Shown here: positions 1-8,500 of the stretch, piece by piece | Position numbering within the stretch: the stretch's first letter is position 1 | How the letters are laid out: every line of letters starts with the position of its first letter | Assembly (NCBI GenBank): GCA_034434895.1 | Contig: DAOTYI010000203.1 | Location: 1-10,098 of the forward strand | Reading direction: 5' to 3' | DNA: 10,098 bases | From: DAOTXL01 sp034434895 | Lineage (GTDB): Bacteria > Chloroflexota > Anaerolineae > JAAYZQ01 | Made by a program: the position numbers and the translations under genes | Notes under the pieces: model-generated | Database searches by the model: none | Told to the model about the DNA's origin: nothing | What the model saw: the letters and a program-made list of their open reading frames with translations, nothing else

Positions 1-65
1 GCGGTGAACCCCGATCCCCGGCTGCGACGGCTGGCCCGGCGGCGGGGCTGGCCGATCGAAAAGTT

Positions 66-72
<7 letters not shown>
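1..72 (+). CDS. C-terminal end of a HAD-IB family hydrolase (partial)
   Basis: Frame 1 of the plus strand is open from the window edge to a TGA at 70-72 and encodes 23 residues containing AVNPDPRLRRLARRRGW. Established knowledge: this ending (VNPD, then a basic LRR-A-RRGWPI stretch) is typical of the HAD-IB, SerB-like phosphatase family, some members of which are linked to lipid or phosphoserine metabolism. Only the tail is present, so no catalytic motif can be seen and the substrate is unknown. The gene converges on the GH130 gene and the two stop codons overlap by 7 nt, leaving no room for a terminator between them. The call rests on tail similarity from memory. Confidence 0.65.
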
Positions 73-986
<914 letters not shown>

Positions 987-1029
987 CAACCCCCTCCGTA
1001 CATGTCCGACACCCCCAGGCAGATGGCTG

Positions 1030-1653
1030 TCAGGAAAGCCCCGCCGCCCGTTGCGCCGCCAGCCGGTTCAGCACCGTGTGGCTGGCGGCCAATGCCAGGA
1101 AGAGACCCCCTGCGGCCATGGTGACGAAGAAGAAGAGGACCCCCACAGCCAGCAGCGCCAGCAGCAGAACTCCCAATGTTGCGGAAAAGAGGGGGTTCTG
1201 GCCCAGCATTACCGCCCCGTTGCGCAACGCCGTGCACAGGCGCGGCTCCTCCTGTTCAAAGAGAAAGGCCAGGGTATAGAGTTGTAACAGCAGCCATACC
1301 GCCAGGACAGCCAGGTAGAAGCCCTGGACCAGCCGCCCACCGGTCGAACCGCCCCCCAGCCGCCCGATGAGGATCAGATCGCCGACCAGCACGAACAACA
1401 CTCCCAGTTGCAATACCCCCCAGCGCCAGCCGACGCGGAAGGAATGGCGGAAGGCGTGCAAAAAGTCGCGGGCGTCGGTCGGCTCGCCATGGGCCAGGCG
1501 GTTGCCCACATAGAACAGGGCCAACGCCGCCGGAGGCGCGGTCACCACCGGCAGCGTCAACCCCAGCCAGATCAGGTTGACGACCGCTGTGGTCAGCAGG
1601 TCGTCCCAGGTGTCGCGCACAGCCGCGCGGACGACGTGCCAGGCTTCAAGCAT
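1030..1653 (-). CDS. DUF624 / YesL-family integral membrane protein
   Basis: A 207-residue, very hydrophobic protein with about five membrane segments, at roughly residues 20-50, 75-98, 110-135 and a long or double span at 150-190. After the first span it carries FYVGNRLAHGEPTDARDF, a pattern characteristic of the DUF624/YesL family. Family knowledge: YesL-like proteins are common in CUT1 sugar-transport operons of Firmicutes and Chloroflexota, but their biochemical role is not established. An accessory role for the importer here is inferred from context only. The start ATG has an AGGAG 20 nt upstream, separated from it by a small hairpin (see the entry at 1655). The upstream permease stop codon is in the same reading frame, with no other stop between the genes. 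Confidence 0.8.
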   Translation of the reverse strand: MLEAWHVVRAAVRDTWDDLLTTAVVNLIWLGLTLPVVTAPPAALALFYVGNRLAHGEPTDARDFLHAFRHSFRVGWRWGVLQLGVLFVLVGDLILIGRLGGGSTGGRLVQGFYLAVLAVWLLLQLYTLAFLFEQEEPRLCTALRNGAVMLGQNPLFSATLGVLLLALLAVGVLFFFVTMAAGGLFLALAASHTVLNRLAAQRAAGLS

Positions 1654-1654
1654 T

Positions 1655-1678
1655 GCAAGCAGAAGCCGCTTGCCTCCT
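1655..1678 (-). promoter_or_regulatory. Shine-Dalgarno separated from the YesL-type start by a hairpin
   Basis: Read on the minus strand, AGGAG (1678-1674) is followed at once by GCAAGC, a 7-nt loop, GCTTGC (perfect 6-bp stem, 1673-1668 with 1660-1655), then A and the ATG at 1653. In linear form the AGGAG is too far away (20 nt) to serve the start. If the hairpin forms, the two are brought together. The bases are seen directly; the functional bypass is an inference. A CTG codon 10 nt after the stem begins would be an alternative start. Confidence 0.45.
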
Positions 1679-1683
1679 GTATC

Positions 1684-2577
1684 TTATCCTTTCACCCCGG
1701 TGTAGGCCACGCCTTCGATGTAGTACTTGCTGAAGAAGAAGAAAAGCACCAGCACCGGCACGGCATTGAACACAGCCCCCACCAGCGTCAGGTTCCACTG
1801 GGCCTTGTATTGTTGTTTGAACACGCTCAAGGCCACGTTCAAGACCCACATCCGGGGCGCATCCAGGTAGAGGAGCGGAGTGAGAAAGTTGTTCCACATG
1901 GCCTGGAACTGGAGGATAAAGACGGTCAGCAAGGCCGGGCGGGCCAGGGGCAGGATGACATCTTTGTAAATCTGGAACTGGCTGGCCCCGTCAATGTGGG
2001 CTGCCTCCTCCAGGTCGCGGGGGATGGTCTTGAAAAACTGGGTGAGCATAAAGATGGCCCCTGCGCTGACAATGCCCGGCAGCAACAGCGACCAGTAGGT
2101 GTTGAGCAGCCTGAGTTTGCTCATCAGCACAAAGGCCGGGATGAGGGTCACCGCGCCGGGGATCATCATCGTGCTCAACATAAAGTTAAACACCAGATTG
2201 CGGCCGGGGAAGCGGAGCCGGGCAAAGGCGTAGGCCGCCATCGAACACCCGATCACTTCCAGGACGGCGATAGCCACCGACAGGAAGGCGGTGTTGAACA
2301 GCCAGCGGGGGAAGGTCCCCCCCTCACCCAGGTCGGTCTGCCACACCTTGACCCAGTTCTGCGTCAACCAGGTGGTGGGCAGGAGCCGGGGTGGCCAGGC
2401 GATGATCTCGGCGTCGGTCTTGAAACTGCCGAGAAAGGCCAGGATAAAAGGGATGAACATGACCAGGCCGATGGCGATCAGCGCCATGTAGCGCAGGACC
2501 AGGCCGACATAGTAACTCGTTGGCCTGCCCTCGGCCCTGGACCTGACGCGGCTCATGGCTTGCGTTGCTACAGACAT
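1684..2577 (-). CDS. CUT1 carbohydrate ABC transporter permease (MalG-like)
   Basis: A 297-residue inner-membrane permease, normal for the MalG side of a CUT1 sugar importer, with six predicted membrane segments (about residues 28-50, 95-115, 130-152, 162-183, 215-235 and 265-285). The cytoplasmic EAA loop that docks the ATPase is clear at 190-214: EEAAHIDGASQFQIYKDVIL followed by PLARP. It would pair with the MalF-like permease just upstream. The genes are separated by 10 nt, and the AGGAGGAG ribosome site of this gene overlaps the TAG stop of the previous one, which favours coupled translation. The sugar cannot be read from the permease sequence. No ATPase is encoded nearby. Confidence 0.95.
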   Translation of the reverse strand: MSVATQAMSRVRSRAEGRPTSYYVGLVLRYMALIAIGLVMFIPFILAFLGSFKTDAEIIAWPPRLLPTTWLTQNWVKVWQTDLGEGGTFPRWLFNTAFLSVAIAVLEVIGCSMAAYAFARLRFPGRNLVFNFMLSTMMIPGAVTLIPAFVLMSKLRLLNTYWSLLLPGIVSAGAIFMLTQFFKTIPRDLEEAAHIDGASQFQIYKDVILPLARPALLTVFILQFQAMWNNFLTPLLYLDAPRMWVLNVALSVFKQQYKAQWNLTLVGAVFNAVPVLVLFFFFSKYYIEGVAYTGVKG

Positions 2578-2587
2578 GAGGCTCCTC

Positions 2588-3817
2588 CTAATATTGCTCG
2601 GCGCCGCGCTCGATCACCCGGCGCTGGATGAAGGTGAAGAAAAAGATGAGAATCGCCAGGATAAAGGCGATGGCCGAAGCATAACCCATCTGGATCGGCC
2701 CCTGTTTGCCCAGCGCCTCGGTATAGACCAGGTAGACGGGGGTCACCGTGGTGTCCAGCGGGCCGCCGGCCGTGGCCAGATAGACCTGGTCAAAGATCTG
2801 CAATGTGCCGATGGTGCTCAAGACCAGCACCAGCACGACGATGGGCCGCAGCAGGGGCAGCGTGATCTTCCAGAACTGCTGCCAGCCGTTGGCCCCGTCA
2901 ATGCTGGCCGCCTCATAGAGGGAGGGGTTGATGTCTTGCAACGCTGCCAGGAACATGATCATAAAGGTTGGCGCCGTGGTAAAGATATTCTGGACCATCA
3001 GGCAGCACCAGGCCACGCTCGGCCCGCGCAGATACCACTGCTGAGAGGGGATCTTGCCGCCGAACAGCTCGACGATCAGCTGGATCAGCCCCTTGGGATT
3101 GCCCAGCCAGTCAATCGCCTTGTAGTGCAGGCCAAACAGCTCCCACACTTTGCTGAACAGCAGGTTGATGTAGCCGGTTTTGAGATAAAGCCAGACAAAG
3201 ATCAGGGTAATGACCACCGACGAGGTCACGCTGGGCGCGTAGAAAACGGTGCGAAAGAACTGCTTGAAGCGCATGGGGCTGTTCAACAGCACGGCCAGGG
3301 CGATGGCAATGGTCGTCTGGGCGATGGTGACGATGACAGCGTACCACAGCACGTTGTGCAGCGATTGCAGGAACTGCTTTGACTTGAGAGCTTTGACAAA
3401 GTTGTCCAGCCCGACGAAAGTGGGTTCGGTATAGATTTCGTATTTGGTGAAGGCGATATACAAGGCAAAAAGGATGACGCCCACCGTGAAGGTCAGTGTC
3501 ACCAACAGGTAGGGCGCCAGGAAAGAATAGCCGGCGATCAGCGCCCGGCGGCGGGTCAGATCGGGCCATTCGCGGCGCACGACGACGGCGGCCGCCACAG
3601 CCACCCCGACGGCCAGCAGGCCGACAATCACCACAAAGGGCAGGGCGGTCGTCCGCACCTCGCGCAGGTAGCTGCCTAACGTTTCGGTCACCTGGGCCGT
3701 GGCTTTGACCGGTGCATTCATCAAGGCAATAATGAACAGGATGGCAAAGATCAGCACAAACGATCCGATCGCCGCCAGATTGGCACCGTTCTGGACAGAA
3801 CTCTTTTGAACTTGCAT
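2588..3817 (-). CDS. CUT1 carbohydrate ABC transporter permease (MalF-like), with an extended N-terminus
   Basis: Read from the ATG at 3817 the protein has 409 residues; AAGGAG lies 7 nt upstream, whereas an in-frame upstream extension to 3871 runs through a GC hairpin and has no ribosome site. The EAA loop is at 302-325 (EAASIDGANGWQQFWKITLP, then LLRP), placing it in the MalF half of a CUT1 importer. Compared with the usual 290-310 residue subunit it has two additional N-terminal membrane segments (about 14-33 and 58-80) before the standard six-helix core begins near residue 92. This is reminiscent of the eight-helix E. coli MalF. An insertion of some 25 residues lies around 243-268. It is followed 10 nt later by its MalG-like partner and preceded by the binding-protein gene. 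Confidence 0.94.
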   Translation of the reverse strand: MQVQKSSVQNGANLAAIGSFVLIFAILFIIALMNAPVKATAQVTETLGSYLREVRTTALPFVVIVGLLAVGVAVAAAVVVRREWPDLTRRRALIAGYSFLAPYLLVTLTFTVGVILFALYIAFTKYEIYTEPTFVGLDNFVKALKSKQFLQSLHNVLWYAVIVTIAQTTIAIALAVLLNSPMRFKQFFRTVFYAPSVTSSVVITLIFVWLYLKTGYINLLFSKVWELFGLHYKAIDWLGNPKGLIQLIVELFGGKIPSQQWYLRGPSVAWCCLMVQNIFTTAPTFMIMFLAALQDINPSLYEAASIDGANGWQQFWKITLPLLRPIVVLVLVLSTIGTLQIFDQVYLATAGGPLDTTVTPVYLVYTEALGKQGPIQMGYASAIAFILAILIFFFTFIQRRVIERGAEQY

Positions 3818-3822
3818 GGCAT

Positions 3823-3839
3823 CACTCCTTATTGGAGTG
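3823..3839 (-). promoter_or_regulatory. Hairpin holding the MalF-type ribosome binding site
   Basis: On the minus strand CACTCC-AATAA-GGAGTG forms a perfect 6-bp stem with a 5-nt loop. The GGAG of the Shine-Dalgarno for the permease start at 3817 lies in the 3' arm. If formed in the mRNA it would dampen permease translation relative to the binding protein. The pairing is seen in the sequence; the effect is inferred. Confidence 0.5.
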
Positions 3840-3865
3840 GGGGGCACCCGGCCGGTGGCCCCCCA
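3838..3865 (-). other. GC-rich intercistronic hairpin after the binding-protein gene
   Basis: Seven consecutive pairs (TGGGGGG at 3838-3844 with CCCCCCA at 3859-3865) continue through a single bulged base into four more pairs around a CGGCC loop. There is no U-tract on either side, so it is not a normal terminator. Established precedent: the malE-malF gap of enteric bacteria carries stem-loops that stabilise the binding-protein part of the message. A similar role here is inferred. It shares the bases at 3838-3839 with the ribosome-site hairpin, so the two compete slightly. Confidence 0.6.
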
Positions 3866-3874
3866 CCCCACAGT

Positions 3875-5251
3875 CTATTGGCCCTTCAACGCGGCATCGG
3901 CCTCCTGCTGGGCCTGGGCGAACGATTCGTCCACCGTCTGGTCGCCCAGGTAGACCCGCTCCAATGCCTTGGAAACCACATCGTTGATCTTGCCGGTATT
4001 GGGGCCCCAGTAGGCCACCCGGCTGTCGGGCAACACACCACCGCTGGCAATTGCCCTGTCGTTGGCATCCACCACCAGGTTCACCTGGTCAGGATGGGTG
4101 CTGTAGGCGAAGCCGGTCTTGACGATTTCGGCCTGGTTCTCCCGCCCCGTGACAAAGATGGTGAACGCCGCCGCCGCTTTGGGGTATTTGGTGCTGGCGT
4201 TGACGCCGATGGCGTTGGTAAAGATGACATCGGCCCGGGTCACCGGCCCCTTGGGAATCAGCACGGCCGCCCACTTCTGGTCGGGATAGTTCTGACGCAT
4301 AAAGTTGACCATCCAGCCCCCTTCCAGCGTCATCCCCACCAGCTTCTTGCCGATCGCCTCACCACACCAACTGGCCCCCACATCTGCCGCCGTCACCAGG
4401 CTGCCTTCTTCCTTCATGTCATACACATACTGGGCCATCTCCTTGACCTGAGGCGTGTCCAGCAACGCCTTGCTCAGGTCATCACTGGCATAAGCTCCGC
4501 CGTTGGAAAAGACCCAGGGAGCAAAACGCGCCCAGTCGGCGTTCTGACAAAAACCGCCATAGTCGGTCTTGTCGGCTATTGTCCTGGCCGCCGCCCGCAG
4601 ATCGTCCCACGACCATTCCCCGGTCGGATAGGCCACCCCTGCCTGGTCAAACACCTCCGGAATGTAGACCAGCCCCAGCGTCCCCCAGTCCTTGGGCAAC
4701 CCGTAGGTCTTGCCCTCCAGCGTAAAGATGGTCAGCAGGCTGGGGATAAAGTCGTCGCGGCTGACCCCCGCCTCGGCCATGTAACCATCCAGCGCCAACA
4801 ACTGCCCTGTCGGCCCGAAGGCGGTCATGAGCTGGTCGTCCACATAGAACACGTCAGGCGCAGTGCCCCCCGCCATCTGGGCTTTCAGCTTGGTCTGAAA
4901 GTCGGCCGGAATCGGCTCATAGTTGACCGTCACCGTGGGGCAAACCTTTTTGAACCGCTCAATGCTGTCACGGTAGATCTTTTGCTCCGTCTCGTCCCCC
5001 CACCCCGAAAAGGTGATGACCGCCCCATCCTCAACAGCCAGAGGGCATTTGGCTTCCGCCGGTTTGGCGGCCTCGGTTGGTTTGGCTGCTTCTGTGGGTT
5101 TAGCGGCCTCGGTTGGTTTGGCTGCTTCTGTGGGTTTAGCGGCTTCGGTCGGTTTGGGGGCCTCAGTCGGCTGCGGGGTTGGACCGCAGGCAACAACCAG
5201 CAAGGCCACCACCAACAACGCACACATCAGACTGAACCATCTGGCTTTCAT
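3875..5251 (-). CDS. Extracellular sugar-binding lipoprotein (family 1 solute-binding protein of a CUT1 importer)
   Basis: Taking the ATG at 5251 gives 458 residues. AGGAGGAG lies 6-8 nt upstream and a lipoprotein signal peptide follows immediately (MKARW, a hydrophobic run at 7-20, lipobox VVAC with Cys22). The longer in-frame extension to 5395 would bury this signal and is rejected. Residues 23-68 form a Pro/Thr/Glu/Ala/Lys linker with PTEAPK, five PTEAAK units and PAEAK, a tether of the kind common in Chloroflexota binding proteins. The mature domain starts near 75 (ITFSGWGDETEQKIYRDSIE) and shows the usual family features, such as AQMAGGTAPDVFYVDD near 125 and a Trp-rich binding region. 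It delivers the sugar to the two permeases encoded just downstream. The ligand is unknown. Confidence 0.95.
   Translation of the reverse strand: MKARWFSLMCALLVVALLVVACGPTPQPTEAPKPTEAAKPTEAAKPTEAAKPTEAAKPTEAAKPAEAKCPLAVEDGAVITFSGWGDETEQKIYRDSIERFKKVCPTVTVNYEPIPADFQTKLKAQMAGGTAPDVFYVDDQLMTAFGPTGQLLALDGYMAEAGVSRDDFIPSLLTIFTLEGKTYGLPKDWGTLGLVYIPEVFDQAGVAYPTGEWSWDDLRAAARTIADKTDYGGFCQNADWARFAPWVFSNGGAYASDDLSKALLDTPQVKEMAQYVYDMKEEGSLVTAADVGASWCGEAIGKKLVGMTLEGGWMVNFMRQNYPDQKWAAVLIPKGPVTRADVIFTNAIGVNASTKYPKAAAAFTIFVTGRENQAEIVKTGFAYSTHPDQVNLVVDANDRAIASGGVLPDSRVAYWGPNTGKINDVVSKALERVYLGDQTVDESFAQAQQEADAALKGQ
5067..5138 (-). repeat. Perfect 36-nt tandem duplication in the lipoprotein linker
   Basis: The 36 bases at 5067-5102 recur exactly at 5103-5138. 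Each unit encodes two PTEAAK hexapeptides written with two different codon sets, and degraded 18-nt units flank the pair on both sides. The exact identity over 36 nt, against divergence between neighbouring 18-nt units, suggests a recent duplication by slippage or unequal exchange. The repeat changes only the tether length. Confidence 0.9.
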
Positions 5252-5388
5252 TTTGTTCTCCTCCTGGAATTTTCTCATCGTTTTGATGGACAAATCGGCC
5301 AACGGCTTGAAACGACAGATCAGCTCCTGATTGCGATACGATTCACCTCCTTTTCCTGCACCTGCCCCATCCGCATCGCCTGAGGAGC

Positions 5389-5417
5389 TTTTCATTGCGG
5401 GCCGGATATGGTATAAT
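5389..5417 (+). promoter_or_regulatory. Possible plus-strand promoter with extended -10
   Basis: TGGTATAAT (5409-5417) is a perfect -10 with the TGn extension, and TTTTCA (5389-5394) lies 17 nt upstream as a weak -35. Transcription from it would start near 5424 and run antisense into the 3' end of the GH65-mutase gene through the hairpin at 5453-5500. No plus-strand gene follows. It may be chance or an antisense RNA promoter. Confidence 0.3.
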
Positions 5418-5452
5418 CGGCCTGTCTCCCGGTCTGTGCGGCTGGGGAGCCA

Positions 5453-5500
5453 GGGGAGCCGTCAGCACAACCTTTGGTCGGGCAGGGCGGACGGCTCCCC
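5453..5500. other. 11-bp stem-loop directly after the GH65 stop codon
   Basis: GGGGAGCCGTC (5453-5463) pairs perfectly with GACGGCTCCCC (5490-5500) across a 26-nt loop. A second copy of GGGGAGCC at 5444-5451 could pair with the same arm, so two alternative folds exist. On the minus strand no U-tract follows, so simple rho-independent termination is unlikely. Processing, attenuation or mRNA stability are the open options. Confidence 0.55.
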
Positions 5501-5509
5501 ACGTTGTTG

Positions 5510-8500
5510 TCAGGGGTGCTGGCTCTCCTCCTCGCCGGGCCGGAAAGCCCGGCCTGTTGTGGGATGGGACCCTGTTTTCGTCTGGATCAGGCGGGTGCGC
5601 AGCTCGGCCCAACGCACCCCCTCCAGGCTGGGGAGCAGGAGGTGGGCCGCGCCCACCCGTTCGGCCGGTCCCAACCCAACGGCCCACATGCCGGCGGCCA
5701 GGGCTGCTTCTATGCCCGATTCGGCATCTTCCACCACGACACACTGCTCCGGGGCAAGCCCCAACTGGCCTGCGGCGTGCAAGAATAGATCGGGCGCCGG
5801 TTTGTGTCGCTCCACGCTATAGCCGTCCGACACAGCATCTACCAGCCTTCCGATTCCCAACTTTTCGATCACCGACCTGGCGTTCTTGCTGGCCGAGCCG
5901 ATGGCGATTTTGATCCCTGCCCTCCGCAGCTCCTGTAACAACTCCAACGCGCCGGGCAGCAGGTTGGCCGGTGTCACCCCCTCAACGAGCTCCTGGTAAT
6001 AGCGGTTTTTGCGCTCCATCATCTCCTGGATCTGTTCCCCGGTAACCGGGCGGTTGCCCAGGATGCGCAACAGCGACTCACGGCGGGGGATGCCGCGCAG
6101 CGCCTCGTTGGCCTGGCGATCAAAGGGGAGGCCCTCCTCATCGGCCAGCCGTTGCCAGGCCAGGTAATGGAACTCGGAGGTGTCGGCCAGGACACCGTCC
6201 AGGTCAAAAATCACCCCCCGGATGTCAGGAAGCTGTTGGCCGGAATGCGCCGGTTGCTCCAGATCGAAATCGTACCACCGGCCGCGATACTGGAGGCGGA
6301 ACTTGAGGCGAGTCCAGTGGGCTGGCAGGCGAGGGGTGGTGACGGGGCCGGTGTCGGTGAAACGGATGCCGCCAAAGCCAAACACCACCGCCTGCCACAC
6401 CCCGCCCGCCGAGGCGGCATGGATGCCATCGGCGGTGTTGCCCCGCAAATCTTTCAGGTCCATCAGCGCGGCGTGCGTGAAATGGTGATAGGCCTCCTCC
6501 AGCCTGCCCAGCTCACAGGCCAGGATGGCATGGATGCACGGCCCCAGGGAGGAGCCGCAGGTATGATCGGTGCGGGGGGCGTAATAGTCCCAGTTGATCC
6601 GAAGCGTCTCCCGGTCAAACCGCTCCGGCAGCAAATAGAGGAGCATCAACACGTCGGGTTGCTTGATGACCTGTACCCGGTTGGTCCGCTCGATGCCCAG
6701 AATCGCCTGGATAGGCCGGGTCCGGGGTTCATACTGCGCCAGGTCCAGATCCTCCAGGTCGAAAAAGCCCTCGAACTGTTCGAGCAGGCCGCTCTCCGGG
6801 TCGTGGGGCACAAACAGGCAGCCGATGATGTCGGCCCAGCGCCGCAGCCGTTCCTCGGAGAGGTCCAGGCAGCGCTCCAACCCGGCGGCGCGTTCCGGCG
6901 CGGTGCGGCGCAACCAGGCCAGCACCTCCAGGGCGGTTGCCAGGTGCCAGCGCACCATCTCGTTGGTAAAGGCGTTGTTGTCCACATGCTCGTGGTACTC
7001 ATCGGGGCCGATGACATCGCGGATTTCGTAGCAGCCTCGCCGTTCATCCCACTCGACGCGGCTGCCCCAGAAGCGGGCCGTATCGAGCACGATCTCGGCC
7101 CCGTAGCGTTGCATCCATTCATCGTCGCCGCTGGCCTGCCAGTAGCGCCAGACGGCATAGGCCACGTCGGCACTGATGTGCAGTTCGATGTCACCGCACC
7201 AGATGCGCACCAGGTCCCGACCATCGGGGGCAGGGACCCAACGTGGAGTGACCTCATCGCCGGTGGCGGCGCTCTCCCAGGCAAACATGGCCCCTTCATG
7301 GCCGGCGGCCTGGGCGTTGCGCCGTGCGCCAGGCAGGGTATGGTAGCGGTAGCTGAGTAGATTGCGGGCCAGGTCGGGGCGGGTGTGGGTCAGGAAGGGG
7401 GCGATAAAGATGTCGGTGTCCCAAAAGATATGGCCCCGGTAGCCAAAGCCGGACAATGTCTTGGCCGGGATGCTGACCTGATCGTCGTAGCGCGGGGCGG
7501 CGATCAGGAGGTGGAACAGATTGTAGCGCACGGCTAATTGGGCTTCCGGATCACCTTCAATCACCAGGTCGCAATCTCGCCACAGTTCGGCCCAGGCGGC
7601 CTGGTGGGCGGCGAGCAGGGTCGGATATCTCTGGCCCTGGTCGCACAGCTCTTTCAACCTGGACCGGGCCAGTTGGGCAGCGGTGCAGGACAGGACTTCA
7701 CCCGTCTCGGCCCGGAAGGAGGAGATGGACAAAGGCTGGCGGGGAGGTACCTGGGCCTGGTAGAGGGCCTGCCGTTCGGCCCGCATCCGTTCCAGATCGC
7801 GGTCGGTGTAGATGCTGACCAGTTTGGTAACGGACACCCTCGCCCCGCTGCGGGCCTGGCACCGGGCGGTCTGAGTGGGCACCCCTTCACCCATCATGGT
7901 GCGCCGGTAGATCCGCCCTCCCCCCTGCGCCAGGAGCACAGCGGCCATCCCCAGCCCAAGGCCGGTGTGCCGGGTGCGGAGGTAGAACCAGATGCCGGGA
8001 GGATCCTCCCCCTGGTCGACCAGTTGCCAGTGCCCCACCCCCTGGTTGTCGGGGTAGCCGTTGAGCGCGGCCTGGACCTCGATCTGGCCGTCAAAATCCA
8101 GCGGGGTGATGTGGCATTGGACCGCCGCCAGGTGTGGGTCGGCCAGGCTGGCAAAGCGTTCAAAGTGGAGGTCTACCGTCCGGCCGGCCGGACTGCGCCA
8201 GCGCACCTGACGGCTGAGCACCCCACACCGCAGGTCAAGCCGCCGTTCATAGCTCAGCACCTGGCCCCGGTCCAGGCGGAAGCGTTCACCGTCCACAAAA
8301 ATAGCCAGCCAGGTCCAGTCCGGGCAGTTGGCCAGCTCGGTGTAGACGATGGGCACGTCGTCATACAGGCCGTGGATCAGAGTTGCCGGCCAGGCACCGG
8401 GATATCCCTCCTCGAAGGTGCCCCGCGTGCCGAGATAGCCGTTGCCCACGGTAAAGAGCGTTTCCTGATGGTGCAGGCGGACCGGGTCGAATTCTGTTTC

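Larger units (their letters stand above)
5252..5509. other. 258-nt gap between the GH65 fusion and the binding-protein gene
   Basis: This is the only large gap inside the operon. It holds a long-range hairpin just after the GH65 stop (5453-5500), an AT-rich islet with a perfect TATAAT on the plus strand (5412-5417), and an orphan perfect anti-16S sequence AAAGGAGGTGA on the minus strand (5354-5344) with no ATG, GTG or TTG at a workable distance. I see no copy of the TTAAACGTTTAA operator and no convincing minus-strand -35/-10 pair. Whether the transport genes have their own promoter is therefore undecided. Confidence 0.6.

Noticed and set aside
1653..1686. MalG-YesL read-through fusion, because the TAA at 1686-1684 is in frame with the next gene
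   Set aside because: A one-in-three chance event; TAA is an efficient stop, no recoding signal is visible and the downstream gene has its own start.
1408..2631. Plus-strand open frame of 407 codons opposite the MalG-like permease
   Set aside because: Shadow of a well-supported permease; the product is Gln/His/Asp-rich without family resemblance.
5300..5320. TTGAAACGACA as a fourth LacI operator upstream of the transport genes
   Set aside because: Only one half resembles TTAAACG, with an extra base, and the palindrome is absent.
3806..5383. Long plus-strand open frame of 525 codons opposite the binding-protein gene
   Set aside because: It mirrors a clear lipoprotein gene; the translation is His/Gly/Gln-rich with repeats that are only the reverse reading of the PTEAAK linker.
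5252..5395. N-terminal extension of the binding protein to an ATG at 5395
   Set aside because: It would place 48 polar residues before a perfect lipoprotein signal and lacks a ribosome site; the ATG at 5251 has AGGAGGAG.
5534..5553. GCCGGGC/GCCCGGC hairpin as a terminator for the GH65 gene
   Set aside because: It lies inside the coding sequence upstream of the stop and no U-tract follows on the minus strand.
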